DNA of 64,000 bases from Prosopocoilus inquinatus (GCA_036172665.1 CM069871.1:59270713-59334712); one strand, 5' to 3'. Positions 23,186-32,863 are shown, counted from the first letter of the stretch. Notes: generated from the sequence alone by a model not told the origin. A program made the numbers and translations.

Positions 23186-23747
23186 GTTAAAAAGTTACAG
23201 AATACGCCCCTATCAGTGTCTCATTTGAAAGTTCTCACGCTCTAATTGGAATGTATCAACTGTTCCATAACGATCTACTTATCCATTTATTTGGAAAGAA
23301 AAGCATTTCGTATAGTTTTGTAGACTGGGCAGGACAACCATCTTTTTGGGGAAAAAAATCTGTATTGGCTTCGTCTCTTATAGAGGGTAACAAAAAATTA
23401 AATATAAATATAAATGTTGATTAACATATTTGAAACTTGGATTAAGTCTTAACCAGTATATACAAGTTTGTGTCGAAACTGTTCCATTTCTTGACTCATT
23501 CAAAGTATGCTGTTTTTATAAAAAAAAGAAATCATTTTCCGACTGATTTTCTTCCACCTACAAGCAAAAGTCTAAACGTGTCCGAAAGTTGATTTATTTT
23601 CTTCCAAAATTCCTTTCAAAACAATTTTGTAGAGGTACCTTCTTCATTATGATGTAAGTAATAAAAATATATTTTCAACTCGTTTCTAAAGTGTTTTATT
23701 TGTTTCATATTTTTTCTTCATTATGAACATTCTTTTCTGTCTTAATA
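23186..23747. other. No gene seen
   Basis: A+T-rich spacer between the truncated and full-length mariner copies. No frame or repeat is recognised. Confidence 0.45.
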
Positions 23748-23813
23748 CGTGGGCTGCTGGAAAAGTTTCTGGAAACGGTATGAAACAACGCATATAAAAT
23801 TTGGTAAACGGTA

Positions 23814-25199
23814 TCATTGTTTTTCGAAGTATTCGCCTTTGAAGTCAATACACTTTTGCATACGCTCGAACCAATTTCTAAAGCACGTTTTCAACTCTAA
23901 AGATGGTACCTCGGAAACCAGTGTCCGGAATGTTTCAACCGCTGCTTCAGCCGACGAAAATCGCTCACCACGCATTTTATTTTTGATATTTGGGAACAAA
24001 AAGAAATCATTAGGTGATAAATCAGGTGAATATGGACAATGAGTCATTAATTCAACATTTTTGTTGGACAAAAAATCAACTGTTTGACGGGCTGAGTGAG
24101 AGCTGGCGTTGTCATGATGGAGAATAATTCGTTGACTTCGATTGTTTCTTCTTATTTGATCGATGACTTCCGGCAAACAAATTGTAGTATACCAATCAGC
24201 ATTCACGGTTTTTCGATCCTCTAAAGCCACGGTTGCTACACGTCCAGTTAAACCAAAGAAACAAGCAATCATTTGCTTCGCAACACTGCGTGAATGGACA
24301 ACTTTTGTTGATTTTGGTTCATTTTGAAATAACCAAACGGTAGATTGTTGTTTACTTTCTGGCTCGTACGAATAGATCCACGTTTCGTCACCAGTAACAA
24401 TGTTATAAACTAAAATTGAACGACTTCCATTGAATTTCTTGAGCATTTCATCGCGCCATTTGACACGACCCTGCCTTTGCGCTCCTGTTAAATTGTGTGG
24501 GATCCAACGACTGCAAAGCTTTCGTACGTTCAAATGATCATGTAAAATCTGGTGTATTGCTTTCATGTCAATACGTAAGAATGCTTGAATCTCACGGTAT
24601 GTCACATGTCGATCTTGCTCAAGCATTTCACGCACAGCATCTAACGAGTGTTCAATTAAAAAAACTTTCTAGATAGCCATGAATTTATTCTGAACGTCTA
24701 GCGTAGGGTTCTTGATACGACTAGCGTGAAGCGTCACTTCTAACCTCACTTTAACTCAAAGAAGACATTTCAAAAATAAACGTTTATTAGCGAATAGTTA
24801 TATTTAAGATTAAATATTAGAAAAAAATTGCAGGAGCAGCTTTCGAGTTTTGTTGGTTAGGTTAACCGTCAACTTGTCAAAGTTGAAATTCAAATGACGT
24901 TAATCACGACATGCGTTCCCGACAACAAAAGCCTGCTATAGGCTACTTGACCGTTTTTTTTATTGAACACTCGTTACATTAGTGGCAACAACAAATGTTG
25001 ATGGAGGACCTTCACGAAATTCGTCACTGAGAGAGGTACGTCCACGCTGGAATGCACCAAACCAATTATAAACACTGCTCTTTGATGATGCTTCATCTCC
25101 AAAAGCCAAATGAAGCCGATCGAGGCATTGTTTCGGCGTTAGACCACATTTGAAATCGTAAAAAATCATGGAACGAAAATTTTCACGCGAGATTTCCAT
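23814..25199 (-). pseudogene. Mariner DD34D transposase, otherwise open but interrupted by a MITE
   Basis: Cut-and-paste transposase. The first part (25199 down to about 24977) encodes MEISRENFRSMIFYDFKCGL and the paired N-terminal helix-turn-helix (SKSSVYNWFGAFQRGRTSLS). The second part (from about 24641 down to 23814) continues AVREMLEQDRHVTYREIQAF, the WIPHNL signature, TGDETWIY (first Asp), HHDNASSHSA (second Asp) and YSPDLSPNDFFLFPNIK (third Asp). I count 34 residues between second and third Asp. The two parts add up to about 346 residues, the normal length, with no other stop or frameshift seen. The interruption is the TA-flanked MITE at 24644-24974. The start at 25199 is the family's normal MEISRENFR-type N terminus. 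Confidence 0.9.
24644..24974. mobile_element. MITE inserted in the mariner transposase gene
   Basis: The ends are ACGAGTGTTCAAT followed by A-rich sequence, and its reverse complement ATTGAACACTCGT, with TA on both sides (24642-24643 and 24975-24976). Comparison with the uninterrupted mariner at 42.64 kb (CATCTACATTAGTGG) fixes both boundaries to the base. No coding capacity. Length 331 bp. The TA duplication points to mobilisation by a Tc1/mariner enzyme. Confidence 0.9.
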
Positions 25200-25605
25200 G
25201 TTTACACAAAATTACTTTTTCTCAAATGATGTAAAAACAAAACTAGTTCACTTGGATAGGAACTGTCAATAGGCGAAAAACGTAAAATTTTTCAAATATG
25301 ACAGTTGATAAACGCTAACAATTCTAAACCTACTAGATTCCAGAAAGTTTTCCAGCAGTCCACGTATTAAAAAAAAAGTAATAGCGATAGAACAAAAAGT
25401 TGCATTGCAACTTTTAATGCCTATCTGAATGGCATTATTATTATTATACTGATTAGGACCAAAGGAAAGTAATCTCATTTTCTAATTAACAGAGTTACAA
25501 CGATGGGCGATCGATGACTTGGATAGATCAAGTATGTTTGCATCGAATCTAATGTGTTCTTGATAACACGCACACACCCTCCCTTGATGTGGTTCCCCTG
25601 TTTAC

Positions 25606-25714
25606 CTGTGATCAAATGATCCGTGGTCCGTTTGGTGCGGCCCGACGACAATGGTCTACCCGGACTTGCGGTGCGATCTTTGTGAAACGATTCGAGCCCT
25701 CTCTTAAAATTAAA
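25606..25714 (-). CDS. Possible exon of an unrecognised host gene
   Basis: The minus strand has a good acceptor (CTTTTGTTTCAG) just above 25714 and a donor (CACAG then GTAAACAGG) just below 25606. Between them is an open segment reading FNFKRGLESFHKDRTASPGR, then PLSSGRTKRTTDHLIT. It is more G+C-rich than its surroundings. The basic, Ser/Thr/Pro-rich content would suit a linker in a larger protein; I do not recognise the family. It lies outside the mariner (ends 25364). The frame stays open for 104 codons including flanks, so chance remains possible. Confidence 0.35.
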
Positions 25715-25719
25715 CTGAA

Positions 25720-27685
25720 ACAAAAGAAAACTCACTTTAATTAACAACAAAGTTGAAATCCAGAGAACTGAGCGAATTTTAGTTCGCACGATGACTTTGC
25801 CAGAGCTTTATCAAAAGTTACTTAATAATCTCCGGACTAGTGATTTCGGGAGCTTTCAGGACTTAATCTTTTGTAAAAATCTAATTACGATACAGTGTAA
25901 TTCGACTCGACTGAGTGCTGTGTTTTATTCAATACAAACTCCAACTAAATATCAAACCTTTATTATGAAAGTTTGCGATGCGCATAATAGCTATTAACAA
26001 AAGGCTTAGCCGCCGCTAATTCGCGTGGGTTTATATTTTCCTTCCGCATTTCCCAGTAGCTTTTCTCTTAAAACGATTCATACAATGGGATTAACTGAAC
26101 CTTCCACATTATGACGGGCATAATTAATTTTTAAAATTTCTTTCCATACACCTATCCATTCAATCCAAAGTAAATAGTATTTAGATTTAAGCTTCCATTC
26201 GTGTGCAAGATGTCCCAATCATCTGGAAAAAATAATTTAAAGGGGAATTTTCGCACTTCTCCAGAGGCTTGGGACACCCTGTACATAAGTATCAAGTTTC
26301 TTCGATCTTTTTTTGAAACAATACATGTTTTATATTTCGTTCGTATATAAAACTCTATTACTTTTAGAATTTAGTTTGCCTTCAACTCGATATTCCAACG
26401 TGTTCCGCCAGTAGGACGAATTTAAGGACAGAACAGAATGTGTTCGTAGTCGAAGCTGTAGACTTCTTTGAAATTCGATTCCTTCCAATCGCTTCCTAAA
26501 GACAAATTCGTAACATCGTTTGAAATTCGAATTTAGGACCGCTTTCATATTAGGATATTACAGCTCTGGCATGGTGGTTCTCCTAAAGCGATCGTAAATC
26601 AATGAAATCGTTTCATCATTACTCGAACTGAGATCTAAATTGATCAATTTGAAGTCACTCGGTTTTGAAAGCCAATGAATGAGCTTTGCTTAATACGCGG
26701 AGCGACGTCGACGTCGAAAATAAATCAATCCTATCTCAACCAATAAGAGTTCAATTTTATAGTCTAAACAAGCCACTTTAAAGGAAAACTGAAAAGTTTA
26801 AATTTAATGCAGCAGCAGATCAGCGAAATATTTAAAGCATTAATTACAGTAAACGGACATACTCTTTTCAAGAATGCTTTTTTACTCTTTCTCCTTATTC
26901 TTTATTCTTTCAAACTAGTGCTGATGATATCCAAATCGTGAATAAAACACCTGTTCGTTCTTAGAGGTGTTATGATAAGACCTGCCTTTATAGTGTACTT
27001 GTTCCCTCAAGTAAATAACATTGCAATCATTTCTGGCGAGGTTCACGTAATTATATTTTTATTCTTTTTAATTAAAGAGCGTCTTAAGTACACTTTTTCT
27101 CGTCGCGTCGGCGTCGCGTCGGTCGGTTCAATAAGAAAACAATATTTATAGCAGACGCCTTTCCTGATATATAAAATAAATGAACTATCAAAGTATTTAA
27201 TAAGTTTCTACCGACCGCAACCTGTCGAAGTTTATTGTTTATTAGTTATACGACTTCTTTTCTTTCCAGATTTCATGTTTTTCTTTTGTATCAGACACAA
27301 CAAACTATGCCCGTGTAAGAATCCAGATTCGTATTGTTATGCAATTCAGTACACTTTATTCTTACTAAATTAAAACTCGAACCGAAATGTGACTCATTTG
27401 AAAATACAGAATTAAACATGCGCAGTTTATACAACGAAAGCATTAGTCATCTTGCAAAGTGCCTAGCAATGCGAGCACACTAGGGTCTTATGTTAAAAAA
27501 AAGAATAAACTTGCATTGCATTGCTCTGCAGAACGTGAATCAATGGTGACTGATTGGAAAGATCCAAGCGTTACCGAAATGCAGCTTTCGGATTTCTAAG
27601 AAACCCCGGGACTAGCACGTCACCCTAAAACTCGTAATAAATAGGACCAGAGAAGAAAGTGCGAGGGGGTTCCGAGTATAACTTA
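25720..27685. other. No further gene seen; one very short palindromic element
   Basis: Mostly A+T-rich. A 76-bp imperfect palindrome at 26206-26281 is listed separately. No domain-bearing frames. Confidence 0.45.
26206..26281. mobile_element. Mini-MITE, 76 bp
   Basis: The right end CCAGAGGCTTGGGACACCCTG mirrors the left end CAAGATGTCCCAATCATCTGG with several mismatches. TA follows the right end; the left flank is TG. The CAGGGTG terminus resembles other TA-targeted elements here. Confidence 0.45.
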
Positions 27686-27888
27686 GGTCCGTATTCATAA
27701 ACTAAGCTTACGCTGTGCGTCCGCTTAATATTGGCTGTATTTCACAAACTGTACAAATTTCTCGCATTTTTTGGCTCATAATCAGTGAGAGTCGAAGAAC
27801 ATTTTATGGATTGCTTTCCCAAATTGTGAGAAATACGTACAAGTTATGAAATACAGCGAAATAAGTTTTTGTTTATGAATGCGGGTGT
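27686..27888. mobile_element. MITE, 203 bp, TTA target duplication (PIF/Harbinger-like)
   Basis: The ends are GGTCCGTATTCATAAAC and GTTTATGAATGCGGGTG, with TTA on both sides (27683-27685 and 27889-27891). Inner arms share AAATACGTACA-type sequence. It is related to the element at 54280-54511, which has the same duplication. Confidence 0.8.
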
Positions 27889-28230
27889 TAGTCTTTGTAA
27901 CAAGCGTTTCTTCGCCGTAAAGTTTACAAAATTCAAAATTACTTTCTGTCAGTTATTTCCTGATTTAATTTAAATATAGTGTACATAAGAAGCATCCACG
28001 ACCGGCGAGGGTAAGTTTGAATAAAGTATCATTGTTGACAAAGGTTTTTAGAAGTAAACTGATTTTTGTAGATCTTTTCTTCTCTCTTACATATTCTAAA
28101 CTCTGTCTCGTGATGAATTATTAAAATTTAAATAATTAATTAATTTCATTGAATTGACATATTGTTTCTTTTGTAACTCTTGTTATTGTACGAAAAACTT
28201 CTCTTAAATTTGAATGTATATATATACATA
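27889..28230. other. No gene seen
   Basis: A+T-rich spacer up to the first Penelope inverted dimer. No frame or repeat is recognised. Confidence 0.45.
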
Positions 28231-28308
28231 TAACAGTTAAAAAAAATTTTAACGAAGATAAACGGCTGATTGTTGGGCGTTGTTTTTTTAAGAAGAACTC
28301 CTTTTAAC

Positions 28309-28354
28309 TTCTGTCAATATTTCGCAATGTATTTATTGCTTCATCAGGACAAAA
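28309..28354 (-). ncRNA. Hammerhead-ribozyme-like motif, family A, minus copy
   Basis: Same sequence as the motif at 29755-29800, read on the opposite strand. It follows the end of the GIY-YIG reading frame by about 310 bp. Confidence 0.5.
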
Positions 28355-28664
28355 CTGTAAATGATAAAATGATATAACATGAGCAACGTGCTACAAGTTA
28401 GGTTAAGTACTTACTTATAGAGTAATTAAAGCTAGCCATTAAAGGTAAATTATGAAGCGATGTGCAAACATTAACAACCAGAAGAAATATTTTAGTATAA
28501 CAACGAATACATAATAAAACACATTAAAAATCCGATTAAAACAGATTAAAATATAAAAACGTTTGACTTAAGGCAATGTAACGGAAAAGTAAGATGGCCG
28601 ACAGTAGGATAGGTAACATAAGGGAAAGAAGCAGTAATTGCCAACCAAGCGGAAAGGACCCAAA

Positions 28665-29160
28665 TCAAAATTTAAAATTTAGAAGATTTTGATAAATATT
28701 GTTCAATTGGTTAGTATCAGTTTTAAAATTGACAGCAGTATTATTGTTGCTTTGAATATGAGACATTTCAAGAAAAGTTCTAAGTTTATAATTAGTTCCT
28801 TGTTCTAGGATTTTAATATCTGTGAAATTGAAGTTATGGTCGTTATCGTGACTGTGGATAGCCAAAGCGCAGGATCTCTTTCCTATTCTGCAATCACTTT
28901 TGTGTTGTATTACTCTATTTTTTAAATGTTGGCTAGTTTGGCCTATGTAAATGAGGTTACAATCGTTGCAAGAAATTTGATAAACAACACCAGAGGTGAG
29001 CAGAGTAGGAATAGCATCCTTGCATTTCGTGAAAAGTTTACTGATATTTAAAGGGTTGTAACGTGCAATTTTTACATTATCTTGTTTGAGAATATTTATA
29101 ACTTTGGGAGTAATGGGTTTGATGAAAGCAAGTTTTTTATAAATTATGGGAATAGCATTT
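28665..29160 (-). pseudogene. Penelope GIY-YIG endonuclease domain, N-terminally truncated
   Basis: The minus strand is open and reads TPKVINILKQDNVKIARYNP, then SGVVYQISCNDCNLIYIGQT and SQHLKNRVIQHKSD. This is the GIY-YIG core (VVYQI...IYIGQT) preceded by the CxxC pair typical of Penelope. It continues IHSHDNDHNFNF to the stop at 28665. The domain nicks target DNA for retrotransposition in intact elements. The reverse transcriptase that should precede it is missing: the frame meets the inverted copy at about 29160. Confidence 0.8.
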
Positions 29161-29163
29161 AAT

Positions 29164-29452
29164 CATTTACATAGGCCAAACTAGCCAACATTTAAAAAAT
29201 AGAGTAATACAACACAAAAGTGATTGCAGAATAGGAAAGAGATCCTGCGCTTTGGCTATCCACAGTAACGATAACGACCATAACTTCAATTTCACAGATA
29301 TTAAAATCCTAGAACAAGAAACTAATTATAAACTTAGAACTTTTCTTGAAATGTCTCATATTCAAAGCAACAATAATACTACTGTCAATTTTAAAACTGA
29401 TACTAACCAATTGAACAATATTTATCAAAATCTTCTAAATTTTAAATTTTGA
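29164..29452 (+). pseudogene. Penelope C-terminal tail, inverted second copy
   Basis: It reads IYIGQT (at its very start), SQHLKNRVIQHKSD, IHSNDNDHNFNF and the same terminal LLNFKF as the minus copy, with a handful of residue differences (for example Ser-Asn for Ser-His, and Glu for Gly). It lacks the GVVYQI half of the endonuclease core. Confidence 0.8.
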
Positions 29453-29754
29453 TTTGGGTCCTTTCCGCTTGGTTGGCAATTGCTGCTTCTTTCCCTTATG
29501 TTACCTATCCTACTGTCGGCCATCTTACTTTTCCGTTACATTGCCTTAAGTCAAACATTTTTATATTTTAATCTGTTTTAATCGGATTTTTAATGTGTTT
29601 TATTATGTATTCGTTGTTATACTAAAATATTTCTTCTGATTGTTAATGTTTGCACATCGCTTCATAATTTACCTTTAATGGCTAGCTTTAATTACTCTAT
29701 AAGTAAGTACTTAACCTAACTTGTAGCACGTTGCTCATGTTATATCATTTACAG

Positions 29755-29800
29755 TTTTGTCCTGATGAAGCAATAAATACATTGCGAAATATTGACAGAA
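29755..29800 (+). ncRNA. Hammerhead-ribozyme-like motif, family A, plus copy
   Basis: Stem I TTTTGTC (29755-29761) with GACAGAA (29794-29800); core CTGATGA (29762-29768); stem II GCAAT/ATTGC (29770-29774/29781-29785); GAAA (29786-29789); then TATT before stem I closes. One extra A sits between the core and stem II relative to the minimal consensus. Hammerhead ribozymes are known in the pseudo-LTRs of Penelope elements, where they self-cleave the transcript; the position agrees. The near-absent stem III would require dimerisation for activity. Confidence 0.5.
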
Positions 29801-29915
29801 GTTAAAAGGAGTTCTTCTTAAAAAAATAACGCCCAACAATCAGCCGTTTATCCTCGTTCAAAAAATTTTTAACTGTTAAATTTCAACAAGTACGGCGATA
29901 CTTCCCTTCCAATTC

Positions 29916-29938
29916 TATATATATATATATATATATAT
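29916..29938. repeat. (TA)n microsatellite flanking the second Penelope dimer
   Basis: A TA dinucleotide run directly abuts the outer end of the left arm at 29937. A similar run follows the other end at 32808-32862. Confidence 0.9.
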
Positions 29939-29999
29939 GCTGTAGTATTCTTCCGGGTAGTCCTCCGCGTTGAGTTCTCTAAAGAACTATTTGTCTTCT

Positions 30000-30039
30000 G
30001 ACAACGTTTCGGCAAGGTCTCACTTGCCATCTTCAGGTC
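30000..30039 (-). ncRNA. Hammerhead-ribozyme-like motif, family B, minus copy
   Basis: Exact reverse complement of 32677-32716. It overlaps the last codons of the endonuclease frame. Confidence 0.5.
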
Positions 30040-31964
30040 TTCGCTGCTGCTTGCCTGCTTCTGCTCCTCGTCGTTACTCGAGTCACAGTGGCTTCTGGTC
30101 GCGCTGGTGGTGGTTTAAGTACCGTGTTGCGGTCACGCGTCGTTACGCTTGGTGGTTTTTCCGCTTGACTTCTTGTTGTTGGTTGATTTGGTCGTGCCTG
30201 TTGACTGCTTTCTCCTAATCCTGATGGTCCGGGGTTCGCTGGTTTCTGGCTTCGGGTTACTGGTCCTCGACGGTCGGTGGATTTTCGGATCACTGGCCTC
30301 CAGGTGGGTGGTAGTCGTAAGGCATCATCTCTGGTGTTTAAGTTCATCTGATGTTTCTCGATTTCTATCGCTTCTCGGATGATGCGTTTGGTCTTGTGTT
30401 CTACGCTGGCAATTGTTCTGGTGTTGTCGAAATCTATTTTGTGTGAAGTCGCTTTTACGTGTTGTGCCAATGATGATGTTTTCTCGTCCTTCTCGACGGC
30501 CTTTCGATGTTCTTCTCTCCTGACGCTTATTTTTCTATTTGTTTGGCCTATGTAGACCTTGTCGCAATCTTGACAAGGAATTCCGTACACGCCTTGGCTT
30601 TCCAGTTGTATTTTAGTTTTGACTGTTGGCAGGATGTTTCCAATTTTCTTGTCGGTGTTGAATGATGTCCGGATATTGTGTTTCTTGAGTATTCTGCTGA
30701 TCTTCTCTGTTGTCCCTTTAACAAATGGTAGGCATGCTGTTCCTACTATATCTTTTTCTTCTTCCTGTGTCTTGGGTTTGCGTTGGTGTTCGGCTTTCCT
30801 GATTTGTTTGTCCTGATATCCATTTTTTATTAAAGATGAGCGGATTTTCTTCATTTCTTCTACCTTGTTTTCTGAGTCAGCCAATCTTTGGGACCGGGTG
30901 ACGAGGGTCCTTACCACTGATTGCAATTGTGCTGGATGGTGATGTGATTGTGCGTTCAGGTACCGTTCCGTGTGGGTTGGTTTTCGGTATACGGAATGTC
31001 CAAGGCTTCCATCTGGTTTTTTCTTTATAAGTACATCGAGGAATGGAAGTTCGTTGTTTTCTTCGATTTCCATCGTGAACTTGATCTTCGGATGGATTTC
31101 ATTCAGGTGTTGCAGAAATCTTCGTAGTTGTTCTTCTCCATGCTTCCATATTATGAAGGTGTCGTCCATATATCTGAGCCACAGGTGTGGTTTGTGACTT
31201 GCGGTATCGATGGCCCGTACTTCGAAATCCTCCATGAATAAGTTGGCGATTACAGGAGATAATGCTGATCCCATGGGTGATCCTTCTACTTGTTTATAAC
31301 GTTGGTTCTTGAAGATGAAGTAGGTGTTCTTCAAGCAGTGCTTCACCAGGTCCATGGTGTCGTCTGGGATGTGGTGTTTTAGATGAATGATATCCACTGC
31401 TTCGTCTATTGGTATGTTGGTGAATAGTGAGACCACGTCGAAACTTACTAGCAGATCTCCTGGTTCTACGGTGAAGTCCTTTATACGCTCGATGAAGTGG
31501 CCTGCGTTCTTTACGTAGGATTCTGCTTCTTCGGCGTATGGCTGCAGTCGTTTGGCCAAGAATTTTGCTAGTGGTTGTAACGGTGATCCGATGGAACTGA
31601 CGATTGGCCTCAGTGGTATCCCTTCCTTGTGGATTTTTGGTAATCCGTAGAGCTTTGGGCATCTGGATGATTTTTCCCTCGGGATCAATTGTAATTGCTG
31701 CTCTTGACTGATTGAGCTGGCTTTGATTTTAGCTTTCGTTGTCTTCTCTAAGTATGTCGTTGGATCTGTGGCGATGGTGTTGTACGCTGGGTCGTTTAGT
31801 AGGACCTCCATCTTCGTTTCGTAGTCGTTACGATCCATCACAACGGTGGCGTTTCCTTTGTCGGCTGGAAGTATGACGATTTGTTCATTTTTCTTCAGCG
31901 TGTGTAGAGCTTGTAGTTCTTCTCGAGATAGGTTCCTCTTTGGTGGTTTTGCTCGTCTTAGGAT
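30033..31964 (-). CDS. Penelope reverse transcriptase / GIY-YIG endonuclease, 5'-truncated but open
   Basis: Frame open for over 640 codons from the truncation junction (about 31964) to the stop at 30033. It begins within LSREELQALHTLKK and ILPADKGNATVVMD. RT motifs in order: KLYGLPKIHKEGIPLRPIVS, VSFDVVSLFTNIP (motif A), VEGSPMGSALSPVIANLF (motif B), LRYMDDTFIIW (motif C, YMDD) and NELPFLDVLI. The C-terminal endonuclease has QGVYGIPCQDCDKVYIGQTN with the CxxC pair. A basic, Pro/Ser/Thr-rich tail (TRSRSRQAA) ends the protein. Family role: target-primed reverse transcription, with the GIY-YIG domain nicking DNA. The N-terminal ~150 residues expected in a full Penelope protein are missing, and no start codon upstream of the first Met at 31841 belongs to the element. 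No internal stop. Confidence 0.9.
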   Translation of the reverse strand: MLRRAKPPKRNLSREELQALHTLKKNEQIVILPADKGNATVVMDRNDYETKMEVLLNDPAYNTIATDPTTYLEKTTKAKIKASSISQEQQLQLIPREKSSRCPKLYGLPKIHKEGIPLRPIVSSIGSPLQPLAKFLAKRLQPYAEEAESYVKNAGHFIERIKDFTVEPGDLLVSFDVVSLFTNIPIDEAVDIIHLKHHIPDDTMDLVKHCLKNTYFIFKNQRYKQVEGSPMGSALSPVIANLFMEDFEVRAIDTASHKPHLWLRYMDDTFIIWKHGEEQLRRFLQHLNEIHPKIKFTMEIEENNELPFLDVLIKKKPDGSLGHSVYRKPTHTERYLNAQSHHHPAQLQSVVRTLVTRSQRLADSENKVEEMKKIRSSLIKNGYQDKQIRKAEHQRKPKTQEEEKDIVGTACLPFVKGTTEKISRILKKHNIRTSFNTDKKIGNILPTVKTKIQLESQGVYGIPCQDCDKVYIGQTNRKISVRREEHRKAVEKDEKTSSLAQHVKATSHKIDFDNTRTIASVEHKTKRIIREAIEIEKHQMNLNTRDDALRLPPTWRPVIRKSTDRRGPVTRSQKPANPGPSGLGESSQQARPNQPTTRSQAEKPPSVTTRDRNTVLKPPPARPEATVTRVTTRSRSRQAAAKT

Positions 31965-31965
31965 T

Positions 31966-32683
31966 TATAGTAGGAACAGCATGCCTACCATTTGTTAAAG
32001 GGACAACAGAGAAGATCAGCAGAATACTCAAGAAACACAATATCCGGACATCATTCAACACCGACAAGAAAATTGGAAACATCCTGCCAACAGTCAAAAC
32101 TAAAATACAACTGGAAAGCCAAGGCGTGTACGGAATTCCTTGTCAAGATTGCGACAAGGTCTACATAGGCCAAACAAATAGAAAAATAAGCGTCAGGAGA
32201 GAAGAACATCGAAAGGCCGTCGAGAAGGACGAGAAAACATCATCATTGGCACAACACGTAAAAGCGACTTCACACAAAATAGATTTCGACAACACCAGAA
32301 CAATTGCCAGCGTAGAACACAAGACCAAACGCATCATCCGAGAAGCGATAGAAATCGAGAAACATCAGATGAACTTAAACACCAGAGATGATGCCTTACG
32401 ACTACCACCCACCTGGAGGCCAGTGATCCGAAAATCCACCGACCGTCGAGGACCAGTAACCCGAAGCCAGAAACCAGCGAACCCCGGACCATCAGGATTA
32501 GGAGAAAGCAGTCAACAGGCACGACCAAATCAACCAACAACAAGAAGTCAAGCGGAAAAACCACCAAGCGTAACGACGCGTGACCGCAACACGGTACTTA
32601 AACCACCACCAGCGCGACCAGAAGCCACTGTGACTCGAGTAACGACGAGGAGCAGAAGCAGGCAAGCAGCAGCGAAGACCTGA
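31966..32683 (+). pseudogene. Inverted duplicate of the Penelope GIY-YIG half
   Basis: It carries the same residues as the C-terminal ~238 residues of the minus-strand protein, from VGTACLPFVKG through QGVYGIPCQDCDKVYIGQTN to RSRSRQAAAKT. There is no reverse transcriptase and no native start: the frame opens at 31940 only because of the antisense sequence at the junction. Confidence 0.9.
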
Positions 32684-32716
32684 AGATGGCAAGTGAGACC
32701 TTGCCGAAACGTTGTC
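32677..32716 (+). ncRNA. Hammerhead-ribozyme-like motif, family B, plus copy
   Basis: GAC (32677-32679), core CTGAAGA (32680-32686), one extra T, stem II GGCAAG/CTTGCC (32688-32693/32700-32705), GAAA (32706-32709), CGTT, then GTC (32714-32716) pairing with GAC. Stem II is a perfect 6 bp. Stem I is short (3 bp). The motif overlaps the stop codon of the Penelope frame. Confidence 0.5.
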
Positions 32717-32807
32717 AGAAGACAAATAGTTCTTTAGAGAACTCAACGCGGAGGACTACCCGGAAGAATACTACAGCATTCAACACCCGCGGAAGCCTAC
32801 GGATTAA

Positions 32808-32862
32808 CATATATATATATATATATATACTGTATACTATACATATATATATATATATATAT
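32808..32862. repeat. (TA)n microsatellite, interrupted
   Basis: Two TA runs separated by CTGTATACTATAC. They lie between the Penelope dimer and the next element. Confidence 0.9.
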
Positions 32863-32863
32863 A

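Larger units (their letters stand above)
23748..25364 (-). mobile_element. Mariner transposon, split by a MITE
   Basis: The terminal repeats are CGTGGGCTGCTGGAAAA and TTTTCCAGCAGTCCACG, flanked by TA at 23746-23747 and 25365-25366. The total length is 1617 bp. Subtracting the 331 bp MITE and its 2 bp duplication leaves about 1284 bp, the normal size of a mariner. It encodes a DD34D transposase on the minus strand. A second, more damaged copy lies at 41752-43017. Confidence 0.95.
28231..29880. mobile_element. Penelope-like element, inverted dimer of 3' ends (family A)
   Basis: The arms 28231-28954 (minus) and 29164-29880 (plus) are near-identical inverted copies of the 3' part of a Penelope element: GIY-YIG tail, 3' untranslated region and hammerhead-like motif. 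The minus copy extends about 200 bp further upstream, through the GIY-YIG endonuclease core (to about 29160), and is cut off there. Inverted head-to-head partial copies are a known outcome of Penelope retrotransposition. No reverse transcriptase domain is left, so it is not autonomous. Confidence 0.85.
29937..32779. mobile_element. Penelope-like element with inverted partial copy (family B)
   Basis: A minus-strand Penelope body (29937 to about 31964) is joined to an inverted copy of its own 3' end (31966-32779). The two arms, 29937-30750 and 31966-32779, are both 814 bp, and the overlapping protein segments are identical. This points to a recent event or gene conversion. The junction shares ATAGTAGGAACAGC. 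TA microsatellites lie at both outer ends. The 5' part of the reverse transcriptase gene is missing, so this copy cannot be complete. Confidence 0.9.

Noticed and set aside
30149..32567. Several 60-120 codon frames antisense to the Penelope protein
   Set aside because: Mirror shadows of the RT/endonuclease gene and its inverted copy; they appear in pairs with identical sequence because the arms are inverted repeats.
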